13,628 nt of DNA from a bacterium (GTDB lineage Bacteria > JAMCPX01), in contig JAJYJX010000053.1 in NCBI GenBank assembly GCA_021789095.1, positions 1 to 13,628 on the forward strand, given 5' to 3'. A program made the position numbers and the translations under genes. This document shows positions 7,612 to 13,628 of this stretch, piece by piece (position 1 is the first letter of the stretch; each line of letters opens with the position of its first letter). Under the pieces are notes generated by a model. It worked only from the letters and a program-made list of their open reading frames with translations. It had not been told where the DNA came from and searched no databases.

Positions 7612-8777
7612 ATCGCACCTCTCACAGCCTTTACCACCTTCTCGGCTGCGTCTGCCATATCCGAGGCGGCTATTATGTTCAATCCGGATTCTCCAAGCAT
7701 TTTCTTGCCAAGCTCAACGTTTGTTCCTTCGAGTCTTACCACAAGCGGAACCTGTATGTTGACCTCTCTTGCAGCAGCAATAACGCCGGCCGCTATGACA
7801 TCGCATTTCATGATACCGCCGAATATGTTCACCAGGATGCCTTTCACTTTCTCATCGGACAGTATGATTTTAAACGCATGCGTGACCTGTTCTTTTGAAG
7901 CACCTCCACCGACATCGAGGAAGTTTGCAGGCTCACCGCCGTAAAACTTGATTATATCCATTGTCGACATTGCCAGGCCAGCTCCATTGACCATGCATCC
8001 TATATTACCGGTAAGGCTTACATAGCTGAGTCCGTGCGCCTTGGCATCGAGCTCCTTTGCATCTTCTTCATTGATATCCCGAAGTGCCTCTATATCCTTA
8101 TGCCTGAACAGTGCATTGTCATCAAAATTTATCTTTGCATCGAGTGCAAAAATATTGCCGTCTTTTGTAAGCACAAGCGGGTTAATTTCCATAAGGCTGC
8201 AGTCCAGTTCAAGGAACATCCTGTATAGTGCCTTAACAAACTTCACGAACTTGCCGATCAGGTCGCCGCTGAGACCGAGTTTGTAAGCTACGTTCCTTCC
8301 GTAGAAATCCTGCAAGCCCGCCACAGGGTCGATAAACTCTTTTATAATCTTTTCCGGTGTCTTTAATGCGACCTCTTCTATCTCCATGCCGCCTTCGGTG
8401 CTTGCCATCACAACGATCTGCCTGGTCGTCCTGTCGATGATCATTCCAAGGTACAGTTCCTTCTCAATCACACCCGCCTCTTCTATGTAGACCTTCTTGA
8501 CAATCTTGCCCTCGGCACCTGTCTGGTGCGTAACGAGCGTCATGCCGATCAGCTTTCCTGCGACTTCCCGTACCTCTTCAGGGGAATTTACAAGTTTTAC
8601 ACCGCCGCCTTTACCCCTTCCGCCCGCATGGATCTGTGCCTTTACAACAAACCTGCTTACACCGAGCTGCTGCGCCGCAGCATAAGCCTCGTCAGCGGTA
8701 AACGCCGGCTTGCCTTTCGGTACTGCGACTCCGAACTTCGCCATCAACTCTTTGGCCTGATATTCGTGTATATTCAT
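7608..8777 (-). CDS. sucC: succinyl-CoA synthetase beta subunit
   Basis: This is the nucleotide- and succinate-binding partner of SucD. The 389 residues match the family (388 in E. coli). It begins [12 protein letters not shown] and has an ATP-grasp fold in its first 240 residues, with [15 protein letters not shown] (46-60), [12 protein letters not shown] (196-207) and [16 protein letters not shown] (211-226) carrying the nucleotide and metal-binding residues. The C-terminal ligase domain shows [15 protein letters not shown] (260-274) and LDVGGGAS (287-294). ATG at 8777 comes 12 bases after sdhB with AGAGGT as ribosome binding site. Nucleotide preference (ADP or GDP) cannot be read with confidence. 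The enzyme links the ferredoxin-dependent 2-oxoglutarate step to the succinate dehydrogenase encoded just upstream. Confidence 0.97.
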   Translation of the reverse strand: MNIHEYQAKELMAKFGVAVPKGKPAFTADEAYAAAQQLGVSRFVVKAQIHAGGRGKGGGVKLVNSPEEVREVAGKLIGMTLVTHQTGAEGKIVKKVYIEEAGVIEKELYLGMIIDRTTRQIVVMASTEGGMEIEEVALKTPEKIIKEFIDPVAGLQDFYGRNVAYKLGLSGDLIGKFVKFVKALYRMFLELDCSLMEINPLVLTKDGNIFALDAKINFDDNALFRHKDIEALRDINEEDAKELDAKAHGLSYVSLTGNIGCMVNGAGLAMSTMDIIKFYGGEPANFLDVGGGASKEQVTHAFKIILSDEKVKGILVNIFGGIMKCDVIAAGVIAAAREVNIQVPLVVRLEGTNVELGKKMLGESGLNIIAASDMADAAEKVVKAVRGAI

Positions 8778-8789
8778 ATTCGACCTCTT

Positions 8790-9497
8790 TTACAGTTTTG
8801 TGGTAACAAGGGCCAGCTTCAGTTCCGCTATGTGGCCGGTAATGTTTATGTCCTTCGGACACGCCTCGTTACAATTGAATATCGTATGACACCTGAAAAC
8901 ACCGTTTTTGTCGTTCACCACCTTGAGCCTTTCTTCAGCAGCGGTGTCTCTTGTATCAAATACATACCTGAATGCCTTAACAAGCGCAGCAGGACCCAGA
9001 TAGTCGTCGTCTGCCCAGAACGACGGGCATGAAGAAGTACACGACGCGCACAGAATACACGTTGTCGATTCCTCGATGATTTTCTGCTGTTCGGGTGATT
9101 GGAACCTTTCTTTCTGAGGCACCGGCCCGTCATTGATTAGGTACGGTGTTATCTTGTTGAACTTTTCATAGAACTTTTCGAGATTGACAACCAGATCTTT
9201 AATGATAGGGAATGACGGCAGTGGTTTTACAGTCACTGTACCCGGCTTAAGGTCCTTGATAAGGGTCTGGCACGCAAGACCATTCTTACCGTTCATGTTC
9301 ATGGCGCATGAGCCGCATATGGCATGACCGCATGATCTTCTGAATGACAGCGACTCGTCCTGGTGCCACCTGATATCATTCAAACAATCAAGCACGGCTG
9401 CATTGGAATGGGTTTCAACCGTATATTCCTTAAAATATGGTTTTGTATCATTTTCCGGATTGAATCTTTGTATCTTAAACGTTACCTTCACTGTCAT
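8790..9497 (-). CDS. sdhB: succinate dehydrogenase/fumarate reductase iron-sulfur subunit
   Basis: SdhB relays electrons from the flavin of SdhA to the quinone. All three clusters are represented: [2Fe-2S] by C56, C61, C64 and C76; [4Fe-4S] by C147, C150, C153 and C213; [3Fe-4S] by C157, C203 and C209. Residues near the quinone include P158, W161 and H204; the loop after CPSFW is one residue shorter than in E. coli, which has two tryptophans there. At 235 residues it has standard length. The ATG at 9497 is only one base from GGAGG; GTG at 9491 sits seven bases away and would give a 233-residue protein starting MKVTFKIQRF. I think the GTG is the likelier start. It follows sdhA by 6 bases and precedes sucC by 12. 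Confidence 0.96.
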   Translation of the reverse strand: MTVKVTFKIQRFNPENDTKPYFKEYTVETHSNAAVLDCLNDIRWHQDESLSFRRSCGHAICGSCAMNMNGKNGLACQTLIKDLKPGTVTVKPLPSFPIIKDLVVNLEKFYEKFNKITPYLINDGPVPQKERFQSPEQQKIIEESTTCILCASCTSSCPSFWADDDYLGPAALVKAFRYVFDTRDTAAEERLKVVNDKNGVFRCHTIFNCNEACPKDINITGHIAELKLALVTTKL

Positions 9498-9498
9498 A

Positions 9499-9503
9499 CC
9501 TCC
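9499..9503 (-). promoter_or_regulatory. Shine-Dalgarno of sdhB, favouring a GTG start
   Basis: The minus strand reads TAAGGAGGTATGACAGTG across the end of sdhA. GGAGG lies at 9503-9499. Only one base separates it from ATG (9497), too close for normal initiation, but seven bases separate it from GTG (9491), which is ideal. The site overlaps the sdhA stop codon, so re-initiation after sdhA is also possible. Confidence 0.65.
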
Positions 9504-11237
9504 TTAATACTTTCTCTCTTGCGGCTGGTACCTGGTAATAGAAACATTCTTCTGCTTCAGCTCGGGGGTGCCATCCTTGCCTTTGAACGCAAGCGTATGT
9601 TTGAGGAATTTTACATCGTCACGCTTCGGGTAATCCGTTCTCGAATGCGCTCCCCTGCTCTCCTTTCTGAAATCAGCCGATGCCAGAACCACTTCTGCAT
9701 ATTCGAGCATGTTTCCGAGCTCGATCGCATCCTTTAACTGCATGTTAAAGTTTTTACCTTTATCGTCAATACCGACATTCTTGTATCTTTCCTGTAATAC
9801 CTTTATATCTTTCAGGCCCTTTCTCATCATCTTTTCTTCGCGGAACCCCGGTGCGCTATCCCAGAGTAATTGCTGCATGTCCTCACGCAGTTTCGATACA
9901 TTCTCTTTCCCTTTACCGCTTAAAAGCCATTCTACCATCTTAACGGTGCTTTCCACGGCATCTTTCGGTAAAGACGGTCTATCCACTTCCTGTACGAAGT
10001 CGTACATGTGTTTCCCGGCCCTTCTGCCGAAGACCGTGGTATCTACCAGTGAATTGGCCCCGAGCCTGTTTGCACCGTGAACGGATTCGCATGCTGCCTC
10101 GCCGCCGGCATAGAGTCCTGTAACGGGTGTCCCTTTTTCATCCTTTATTACATTGCTGTGGGAATCTGTAGGTATACCGCCCATAAAGTAATGCATGGTC
10201 GGCGCTACAGGTATGGGCTCTTTCGTGCAGTCGACACCTGCATAGGTGATCGCAAATTTGTATATCTCCGGCAGCCTTTCAAGTATCTTCTCCCTGCCTA
10301 TATGGTGTATCTGCAAAAGTACGTGGTCTTTTTTCGGCCCTACCCCCCTGCCTTCATTGATCTCGGTGTATATCGCCCTTGATGTTATGTCCCTTGGTGC
10401 AAGGTCTTTCATGTCAGGAGCGTACTTCTCCATGAACCTCTCCCCTTTGCTGTTTACCAGGTATCCGCCCTCTCCCCTGACACCCTCGGTGATCAGTATA
10501 CCGAGGGGATAAATACCGGTTGGATGGAACTGGGTAAATTCAAGATCCATAAGAGGCAGGCCCTCTCTGTATACAAGCGAAAGCCCGTCCCCGGTCGATT
10601 CATGTGCATTGGATGTGACCTTGTATATGCGTCCGCCTCCGCCTGTTGCAATCATGACGGCCTTGGAGCTGAAAACATGGACAGTGCCTGTCCTCAGGTC
10701 CACGGCAACTGCGCCTTTTGCGGCGTTGTTATCGATGATCAGCTTTGTTACAAAGAACTCTGAATAGTAATTTACCTTTTCTTTTAAGCTCTGCTCATAC
10801 AGAGTGTGGAGCGCAACATGCCCTGTCCTGTCCGCAGCATAGGCAATCCTCGGCCTGGAATGGCCGCCGAAAGGCCTCTGTGCTATCTTCCCTTCCGGTG
10901 TTCTGGAAAAGGGCGTGCCCATGTGCTCGAGTTCATAAACAACCTCTATCGCATCCTTGGCAAGCGTTTCTATAGCATCCTGATCACCGAGATAATCGCT
11001 GCCCTTGACCGTATCAAACATGTGCAGTTCCCACGAATCTTCACCCTGCGATTTATTGTTGTTCAGCGCTGCCGCCATACCGCCCTGGGCCGTAGTTGAA
11101 TGAGACCTTGTGGGGAAAACCTTGGTCAACACGGCAACGTCGGCAATGGGCGCCACCTTTAAAGCAGCCATGGAACCGGCAAGGCCGGCACCTATGATCA
11201 GTACATCATGATAGTGTGTTTCAATATTTATCGACAT
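9504..11237 (-). CDS. sdhA: succinate dehydrogenase/fumarate reductase flavoprotein subunit
   Basis: This catalytic subunit interconverts succinate and fumarate on a covalently bound FAD, at the cytoplasmic face of the membrane. Dinucleotide loop GAGLAG (16-21) starts the FAD domain. H46 in SHSTTAQGG is the expected covalent flavin attachment. Active-site residues line up with known enzymes: H238 (FHPTG), R287 (PRDITSRAI, the proton-transfer arginine), H349 (TMHYFMGG) and R391 ([10 protein letters not shown]). The C-terminal helical domain runs from about 430 to 577. Its 577 residues are close to the 588 of E. coli SdhA. ATG at 11237 has AAGGAGA upstream and lies 12 bases after sdhD. Sequence does not decide the physiological direction, but the order sdhCDAB and the anchor type resemble succinate:quinone oxidoreductases more than the single-anchor fumarate reductases. 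Confidence 0.97.
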   Translation of the reverse strand: MSINIETHYHDVLIIGAGLAGSMAALKVAPIADVAVLTKVFPTRSHSTTAQGGMAAALNNNKSQGEDSWELHMFDTVKGSDYLGDQDAIETLAKDAIEVVYELEHMGTPFSRTPEGKIAQRPFGGHSRPRIAYAADRTGHVALHTLYEQSLKEKVNYYSEFFVTKLIIDNNAAKGAVAVDLRTGTVHVFSSKAVMIATGGGGRIYKVTSNAHESTGDGLSLVYREGLPLMDLEFTQFHPTGIYPLGILITEGVRGEGGYLVNSKGERFMEKYAPDMKDLAPRDITSRAIYTEINEGRGVGPKKDHVLLQIHHIGREKILERLPEIYKFAITYAGVDCTKEPIPVAPTMHYFMGGIPTDSHSNVIKDEKGTPVTGLYAGGEAACESVHGANRLGANSLVDTTVFGRRAGKHMYDFVQEVDRPSLPKDAVESTVKMVEWLLSGKGKENVSKLREDMQQLLWDSAPGFREEKMMRKGLKDIKVLQERYKNVGIDDKGKNFNMQLKDAIELGNMLEYAEVVLASADFRKESRGAHSRTDYPKRDDVKFLKHTLAFKGKDGTPELKQKNVSITRYQPQERKY

Positions 11238-11249
11238 TATATATTCTCC

Positions 11250-11636
11250 TTAGATTTTTGAGGGGATCGTGAAAAGCATATGGGGTGTGAACGTTATAAT
11301 CGTCAATACCCCGAGCACGAGGAATACCGCGCCCACAAGCACTACGAGCGAGTAAATGAACACCCTCCAGCCGTCCCTGTGGACATAATCATCTACAACC
11401 ACCCAGAGACCGGCCATACCGTGGTACAGCGCAAAGATGAGAAACGCCAGATCGAATGTCTTCCAGTACGGTGAGGCAAGCCTTGGTGCAACCGTCTGAT
11501 AATCAATTTCTCCTGTCCCTATAAAATGCATAATGGTAAAGTGAATTATCAAAAGTACCACAAGAAAGATACCGGTAATCCTCTGATAAAACCATCTTCT
11601 TACGCCTGAATCTCCTGTAACGGATTTTATATTCAT
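11250..11636 (-). CDS. sdhD: succinate dehydrogenase membrane anchor subunit SdhD
   Basis: This small membrane protein has three predicted helices at about residues 15-40, 60-82 and 90-116. H72 (LYHGMAGLW) matches the heme b ligand of E. coli SdhD. D83-Y84 in VVVDDYVHRDGWR match the Asp-Tyr pair that lines the quinone site in the E. coli enzyme. At 128 residues the length is normal (115 in E. coli). ATG at 11636 is preceded by AGGAGGG, 12 bases after sdhC. With SdhC it fixes SdhAB to the inner face of the cytoplasmic membrane. Anchors diverge quickly, so the name rests on helices, these residues and the gene order. Confidence 0.9.
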   Translation of the reverse strand: MNIKSVTGDSGVRRWFYQRITGIFLVVLLIIHFTIMHFIGTGEIDYQTVAPRLASPYWKTFDLAFLIFALYHGMAGLWVVVDDYVHRDGWRVFIYSLVVLVGAVFLVLGVLTIITFTPHMLFTIPSKI

Positions 11637-11648
11637 TTCTCATCCCTC

Positions 11649-12023
11649 CTATTTTACCAGATGCCCTACGAACGGGACAGCACCTGCAATGAATATCACT
11701 ATGCCAATTGCAACCGCACCCCAGAACATCTGCTTTTGAAACTTGGCGCCTTTCATGGTAAAGAAATCAACCGTAATTATTCGCAGGCCATTCGTCGCAT
11801 GGTAAACAATAACGCCCCATAGTCCAAGCTCCAAAAACTTGAAAAGAGGTTCGTTCAAAAAGCCCATCACTTTATTGAAACCGATCGGGTTATCAAGATT
11901 GTGGATAACCCAGATATGCAGCACAAGATACAGTATCAGTGCCAGTCCTGATAACCTGTGCAGTATCCATGCTACCGTACCCGGGTGATACCTGTAGCCA
12001 ACCTCGTAAATATTTTTTTTCAT
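11649..12023 (-). CDS. sdhC: succinate dehydrogenase cytochrome b556 subunit SdhC
   Basis: This 124-residue membrane protein has three predicted helices at about 15-41, 61-87 and 96-122. The signature WILHRLSGLAL (19-29) contains R23, equivalent to the quinone-site arginine of E. coli SdhC. H75 in VYHATNGLR fits the SdhC heme b ligand, and R81 follows in the usual spacing. One heme histidine in each of SdhC and SdhD points to the single-heme, two-anchor class. ATG at 12023 has a perfect AGGAGG and lies 11 bases after fumB. Positions 22, 36, 41 and 75 are all histidine, so the heme ligand assignment is by motif only. Confidence 0.92.
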   Translation of the reverse strand: MKKNIYEVGYRYHPGTVAWILHRLSGLALILYLVLHIWVIHNLDNPIGFNKVMGFLNEPLFKFLELGLWGVIVYHATNGLRIITVDFFTMKGAKFQKQMFWGAVAIGIVIFIAGAVPFVGHLVK

Positions 12024-12034
12024 CTATGCGCCTC

Positions 12035-12592
12035 CTATATTTGTTTATACTGTTCAACGCCCTTTACATAAAGATCATTCCCGTAAACGTCGTTTATCAC
12101 AATTGCCGGAAAATCCACGACTTCTATCCGCCTCACAGCTTCAGGTCCGAGATCCTCGTAGGCAATGATTTCTGCTTTTTTTATCGATCGTGCTATAAGA
12201 GCACCGGCTCCGCCGGTTGCACCAAAATATATCGCTTTGTATTTTATGCAGGCATCGATTACCTCTTTTGCCCTCCAGCCTTTGCCAACCATACCCTTTA
12301 ACCCAAGCTTTATTAATGTCGGTGCATAGGCGTCCATCCTGTAACTTGTAGTAGGTCCGGCCGAACCGATAGGTTTGCCCGGCTTTGCAGGCGAGGGTCC
12401 TACATAGTAAATAATCTGTCCCTGAATGTCAAAAGGCAGTTTCTCCCCTCTGTTCAACGCATCTATCATTCTTTTGTGCGCCGCATCCCTGCCTGTGTAC
12501 ATTACACCCGTTATCAGTACGCTGTCTCCGCTTTTTAACTGATAAACCACATCATCTGTTAACGGTGTTTTTATCTTTATTATATTAGCCAT
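12035..12592 (-). CDS. fumB: class I fumarate hydratase, beta (C-terminal domain) subunit
   Basis: This is the second half of the oxygen-sensitive [4Fe-4S] fumarase that hydrates fumarate to malate; in E. coli FumA the two halves are fused. The 185 residues show YTGRDAAHKRM (32-42), GPTTSYRMD (79-87), GKGW (103-106) and FGATGGAGAL (123-132), all conserved in the fumarase/tartrate dehydratase beta domain. ATG at 12592 lies 7 bases after the fumA stop, and GAGG overlapping that stop serves as ribosome binding site. The pair could in principle act on L-tartrate, but placement between mdh and sdh makes fumarase much more likely. The symbol marks the beta subunit and is not meant to equate it with E. 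coli FumB. Confidence 0.93.
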   Translation of the reverse strand: MANIIKIKTPLTDDVVYQLKSGDSVLITGVMYTGRDAAHKRMIDALNRGEKLPFDIQGQIIYYVGPSPAKPGKPIGSAGPTTSYRMDAYAPTLIKLGLKGMVGKGWRAKEVIDACIKYKAIYFGATGGAGALIARSIKKAEIIAYEDLGPEAVRRIEVVDFPAIVINDVYGNDLYVKGVEQYKQI

Positions 12593-12599
12593 ATTCGCC

Positions 12600-13439
12600 T
12601 CATATTGTTATTTCTTTGTGCCTTGCGGAGTGACACTGTATATTCACGGCAAGAGGTAAACTCGCGATATGACACGGTTCGACGATCACATGCACACCGA
12701 GTGCAGTCGTCCTGCCGCCAAGCCCCATCGGACCTATGCCAAGTTTGTTGATAGATGCAAGCAGTTCTTTTTCAAGTTTGTCAAGCTCCGGATCAGGATT
12801 TTGTACATTGAGCGGACGGAGTAATGATTTTTTTGCAATCAGTGCAGAACGCTCAAATGTGCCGCCAATACCAACGCCGACTATTACAGGAGGACACGGG
12901 TTGGAACCTGATTCCCTTACCCTGTCAATGATGTACTTCTTGATGCCTTCAAGGCCATCCGAAGGCTTCATCATCATGACCCTACTCATATTCTCGCTGC
13001 CTCCGCCCTTTGCAGCCATGGTCAGCTTTATCTTATCACCTGCAACAACCTCAACATGTATAATGGACGGGGTGTTATCTCCAACATTCTTTCTCGTGAA
13101 AGGGTTACATGTTGATTTTCTCAGGTAACCATCCTTGTACCCTTTTCTCACCCCCTCGTTGATAGCATCGTTCAGCAGGCTACCTGTTATATGCACGTCC
13201 TGTCCGAGTTCCACAAAAAATACTGCAAGCCCTGTATCCTGGCACATCGGTACCTGTTCGTTGTGCGCTATCTCGTCATTATCAATGATCTGCTTCAGCA
13301 CATCCTTCCCCTGTGGTGAAACCTCTTCATCGTATGCTTTCCTGAGGACATTCATCACATCCTCAGGGATATCAAAATTAGCTTTTCCACACAGATCACT
13401 CACAGCATCTGTGATCTGTTTTGCGTTTATCTCTCTCAT
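12600..13439 (-). CDS. fumA: class I fumarate hydratase, alpha (N-terminal domain) subunit
   Basis: This subunit binds the catalytic [4Fe-4S] cluster. Likely ligands are C66 (PMCQDTG), C182 (NPCPPVIVG) and C269 (NIQCHSARH), at the spacing expected for class I fumarases. Other conserved stretches are CNPFTRKNVGDNTPS (111-125), AAKGGGSENMS (142-152) and GIGPMGLGGRTTALGV (234-249). The 279 residues equal the usual alpha subunit length. ATG at 13439 has AGAGGT eleven bases upstream. It is separated from mdh by 67 bases containing a perfect palindrome, the largest gap in the upper part of the cluster. An oxygen-labile fumarase agrees with the ferredoxin-linked oxidoreductase downstream in indicating anaerobic life. 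Confidence 0.95.
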   Translation of the reverse strand: MREINAKQITDAVSDLCGKANFDIPEDVMNVLRKAYDEEVSPQGKDVLKQIIDNDEIAHNEQVPMCQDTGLAVFFVELGQDVHITGSLLNDAINEGVRKGYKDGYLRKSTCNPFTRKNVGDNTPSIIHVEVVAGDKIKLTMAAKGGGSENMSRVMMMKPSDGLEGIKKYIIDRVRESGSNPCPPVIVGVGIGGTFERSALIAKKSLLRPLNVQNPDPELDKLEKELLASINKLGIGPMGLGGRTTALGVHVIVEPCHIASLPLAVNIQCHSARHKEITI

Positions 13440-13463
13440 TATGCTTTACCTCTAAGATATTTA

Positions 13464-13491
13464 GTAGGGGCGTATCGCGATACGCCCCTAC
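13464..13491. repeat. perfect 28-base palindrome between mdh and fumA
   Basis: The half-site GTAGGGGCGTATCG is followed at once by its exact reverse complement, so both strands read the same. As RNA it could form a 12-pair hairpin with a CGCG loop. No T run follows on the minus strand, so it is not a typical terminator. Palindromes with GTAGGGGCG ends are, from memory, common as dispersed intergenic repeats in several bacterial groups. It may have inserted in this gap, or it may slow decay of, or partly attenuate, the message between mdh and fumA. Confidence 0.85.
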
Positions 13492-13506
13492 AATAAACCG
13501 TATTTT

Positions 13507-13628
13507 TTACAGCAATTTCAATCCGTCAATCTCGTTCTTCTGCCTGTTCACTGCTTCTGCCGATTTCTTCAGCGCTGCCGCCTCGTCGTCGCTCATCTTT
13601 ATCTCGAAGATCTTCTCGATACCCTTCT
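13507..13628 (-). CDS. mdh: malate dehydrogenase, C-terminal end only
   Basis: Thirty-nine codons plus TAA (13509-13507) are visible; the rest lies beyond the right edge. The translated end begins KGIEKIFEIKMSDDEAAALKK and closes with DGLKLL. The pattern G-(I/V)-E-K-I-x-E-I-K followed by an acidic, then alanine-lysine-rich helix is the usual C-terminus of LDH-like malate dehydrogenases. Such enzymes oxidise malate to oxaloacetate with NAD. The position directly ahead of fumarase and the rest of the C4 citric acid cycle supports it over lactate dehydrogenase. No catalytic residue is visible in this part, so the call rests on the tail pattern and context. Confidence 0.8.
   Translation of the reverse strand, partial: KGIEKIFEIKMSDDEAAALKKSAEAVNRQKNEIDGLKLL

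Noticed and set aside
7183-7944. Plus-strand open frame of 253 codons opposite sucC/sucD
   Set aside because: It lies antisense to two well-supported genes, has no recognisable domain and its composition looks like a reverse-frame shadow of sucC and sucD.
8526-9032. Plus-strand open frame of 168 codons opposite sucC and sdhB
   Set aside because: It is a shadow of the minus-strand genes; it has no family features and spans the sdhB-sucC junction.
13464-13491. Terminator for mdh
   Set aside because: The hairpin is strong but the bases after it on the minus strand are TAAATATC with no T tract, and the next gene follows closely.
1-13628. A new defence system, mobile element or secondary metabolite cluster
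   Set aside because: All genes belong to known central metabolic families in compact order; there are no nucleases, integrases, toxins, NRPS/PKS genes or repeat arrays.

Overview
The window carries one long set of genes, all read from the minus strand, so transcription runs from the right edge to the left edge. It is almost entirely protein-coding. The only gaps over 25 bases are 67 bases between mdh and fumA and 128 bases between the aminotransferase and serA. I see no tRNA, rRNA, CRISPR array, transposase, phage gene or plasmid function. The promoter of the main operon must lie beyond the right edge.

In transcription order the window holds: the 3' end of a malate dehydrogenase gene; a two-subunit class I fumarase (fumA, fumB); succinate dehydrogenase/fumarate reductase in the order sdhC-sdhD-sdhA-sdhB; succinyl-CoA synthetase (sucC, sucD); a four-subunit 2-oxoglutarate:ferredoxin oxidoreductase (korD-korA-korB-korC); a class V PLP aminotransferase; D-3-phosphoglycerate dehydrogenase (serA); and the first 333 codons of hisZ, the regulatory subunit of ATP phosphoribosyltransferase. 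From fumA to the aminotransferase the genes are 0-13 bases apart or overlap slightly, and nearly all have a clear Shine-Dalgarno sequence, so they look like one polycistronic unit.

Together the enzymes cover the C4 half of the citric acid cycle: 2-oxoglutarate, succinyl-CoA, succinate, fumarate, malate, oxaloacetate. The 2-oxoglutarate step uses a ferredoxin-linked, oxygen-sensitive enzyme instead of the NAD-linked dehydrogenase, and the fumarase is the iron-sulfur type. Both point to an anaerobe or microaerophile. Every step can in principle run in either direction, and the sequence alone does not show which. The left end adds the first steps of serine synthesis and a histidine-pathway regulator.

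The likely source is a free-living anaerobic bacterium of the former Deltaproteobacteria (Desulfobacterota) or a related phylum such as Nitrospirota. This is inferred from gene content and order, and no marker here settles it. The content is mostly well-known central metabolism. The least ordinary features are a 37-residue lysine-rich tail on SucD, two palindromic intergenic elements, an aminotransferase that may stand in for SerC, and an sdhB start codon that is probably misplaced in a longest-ORF call.
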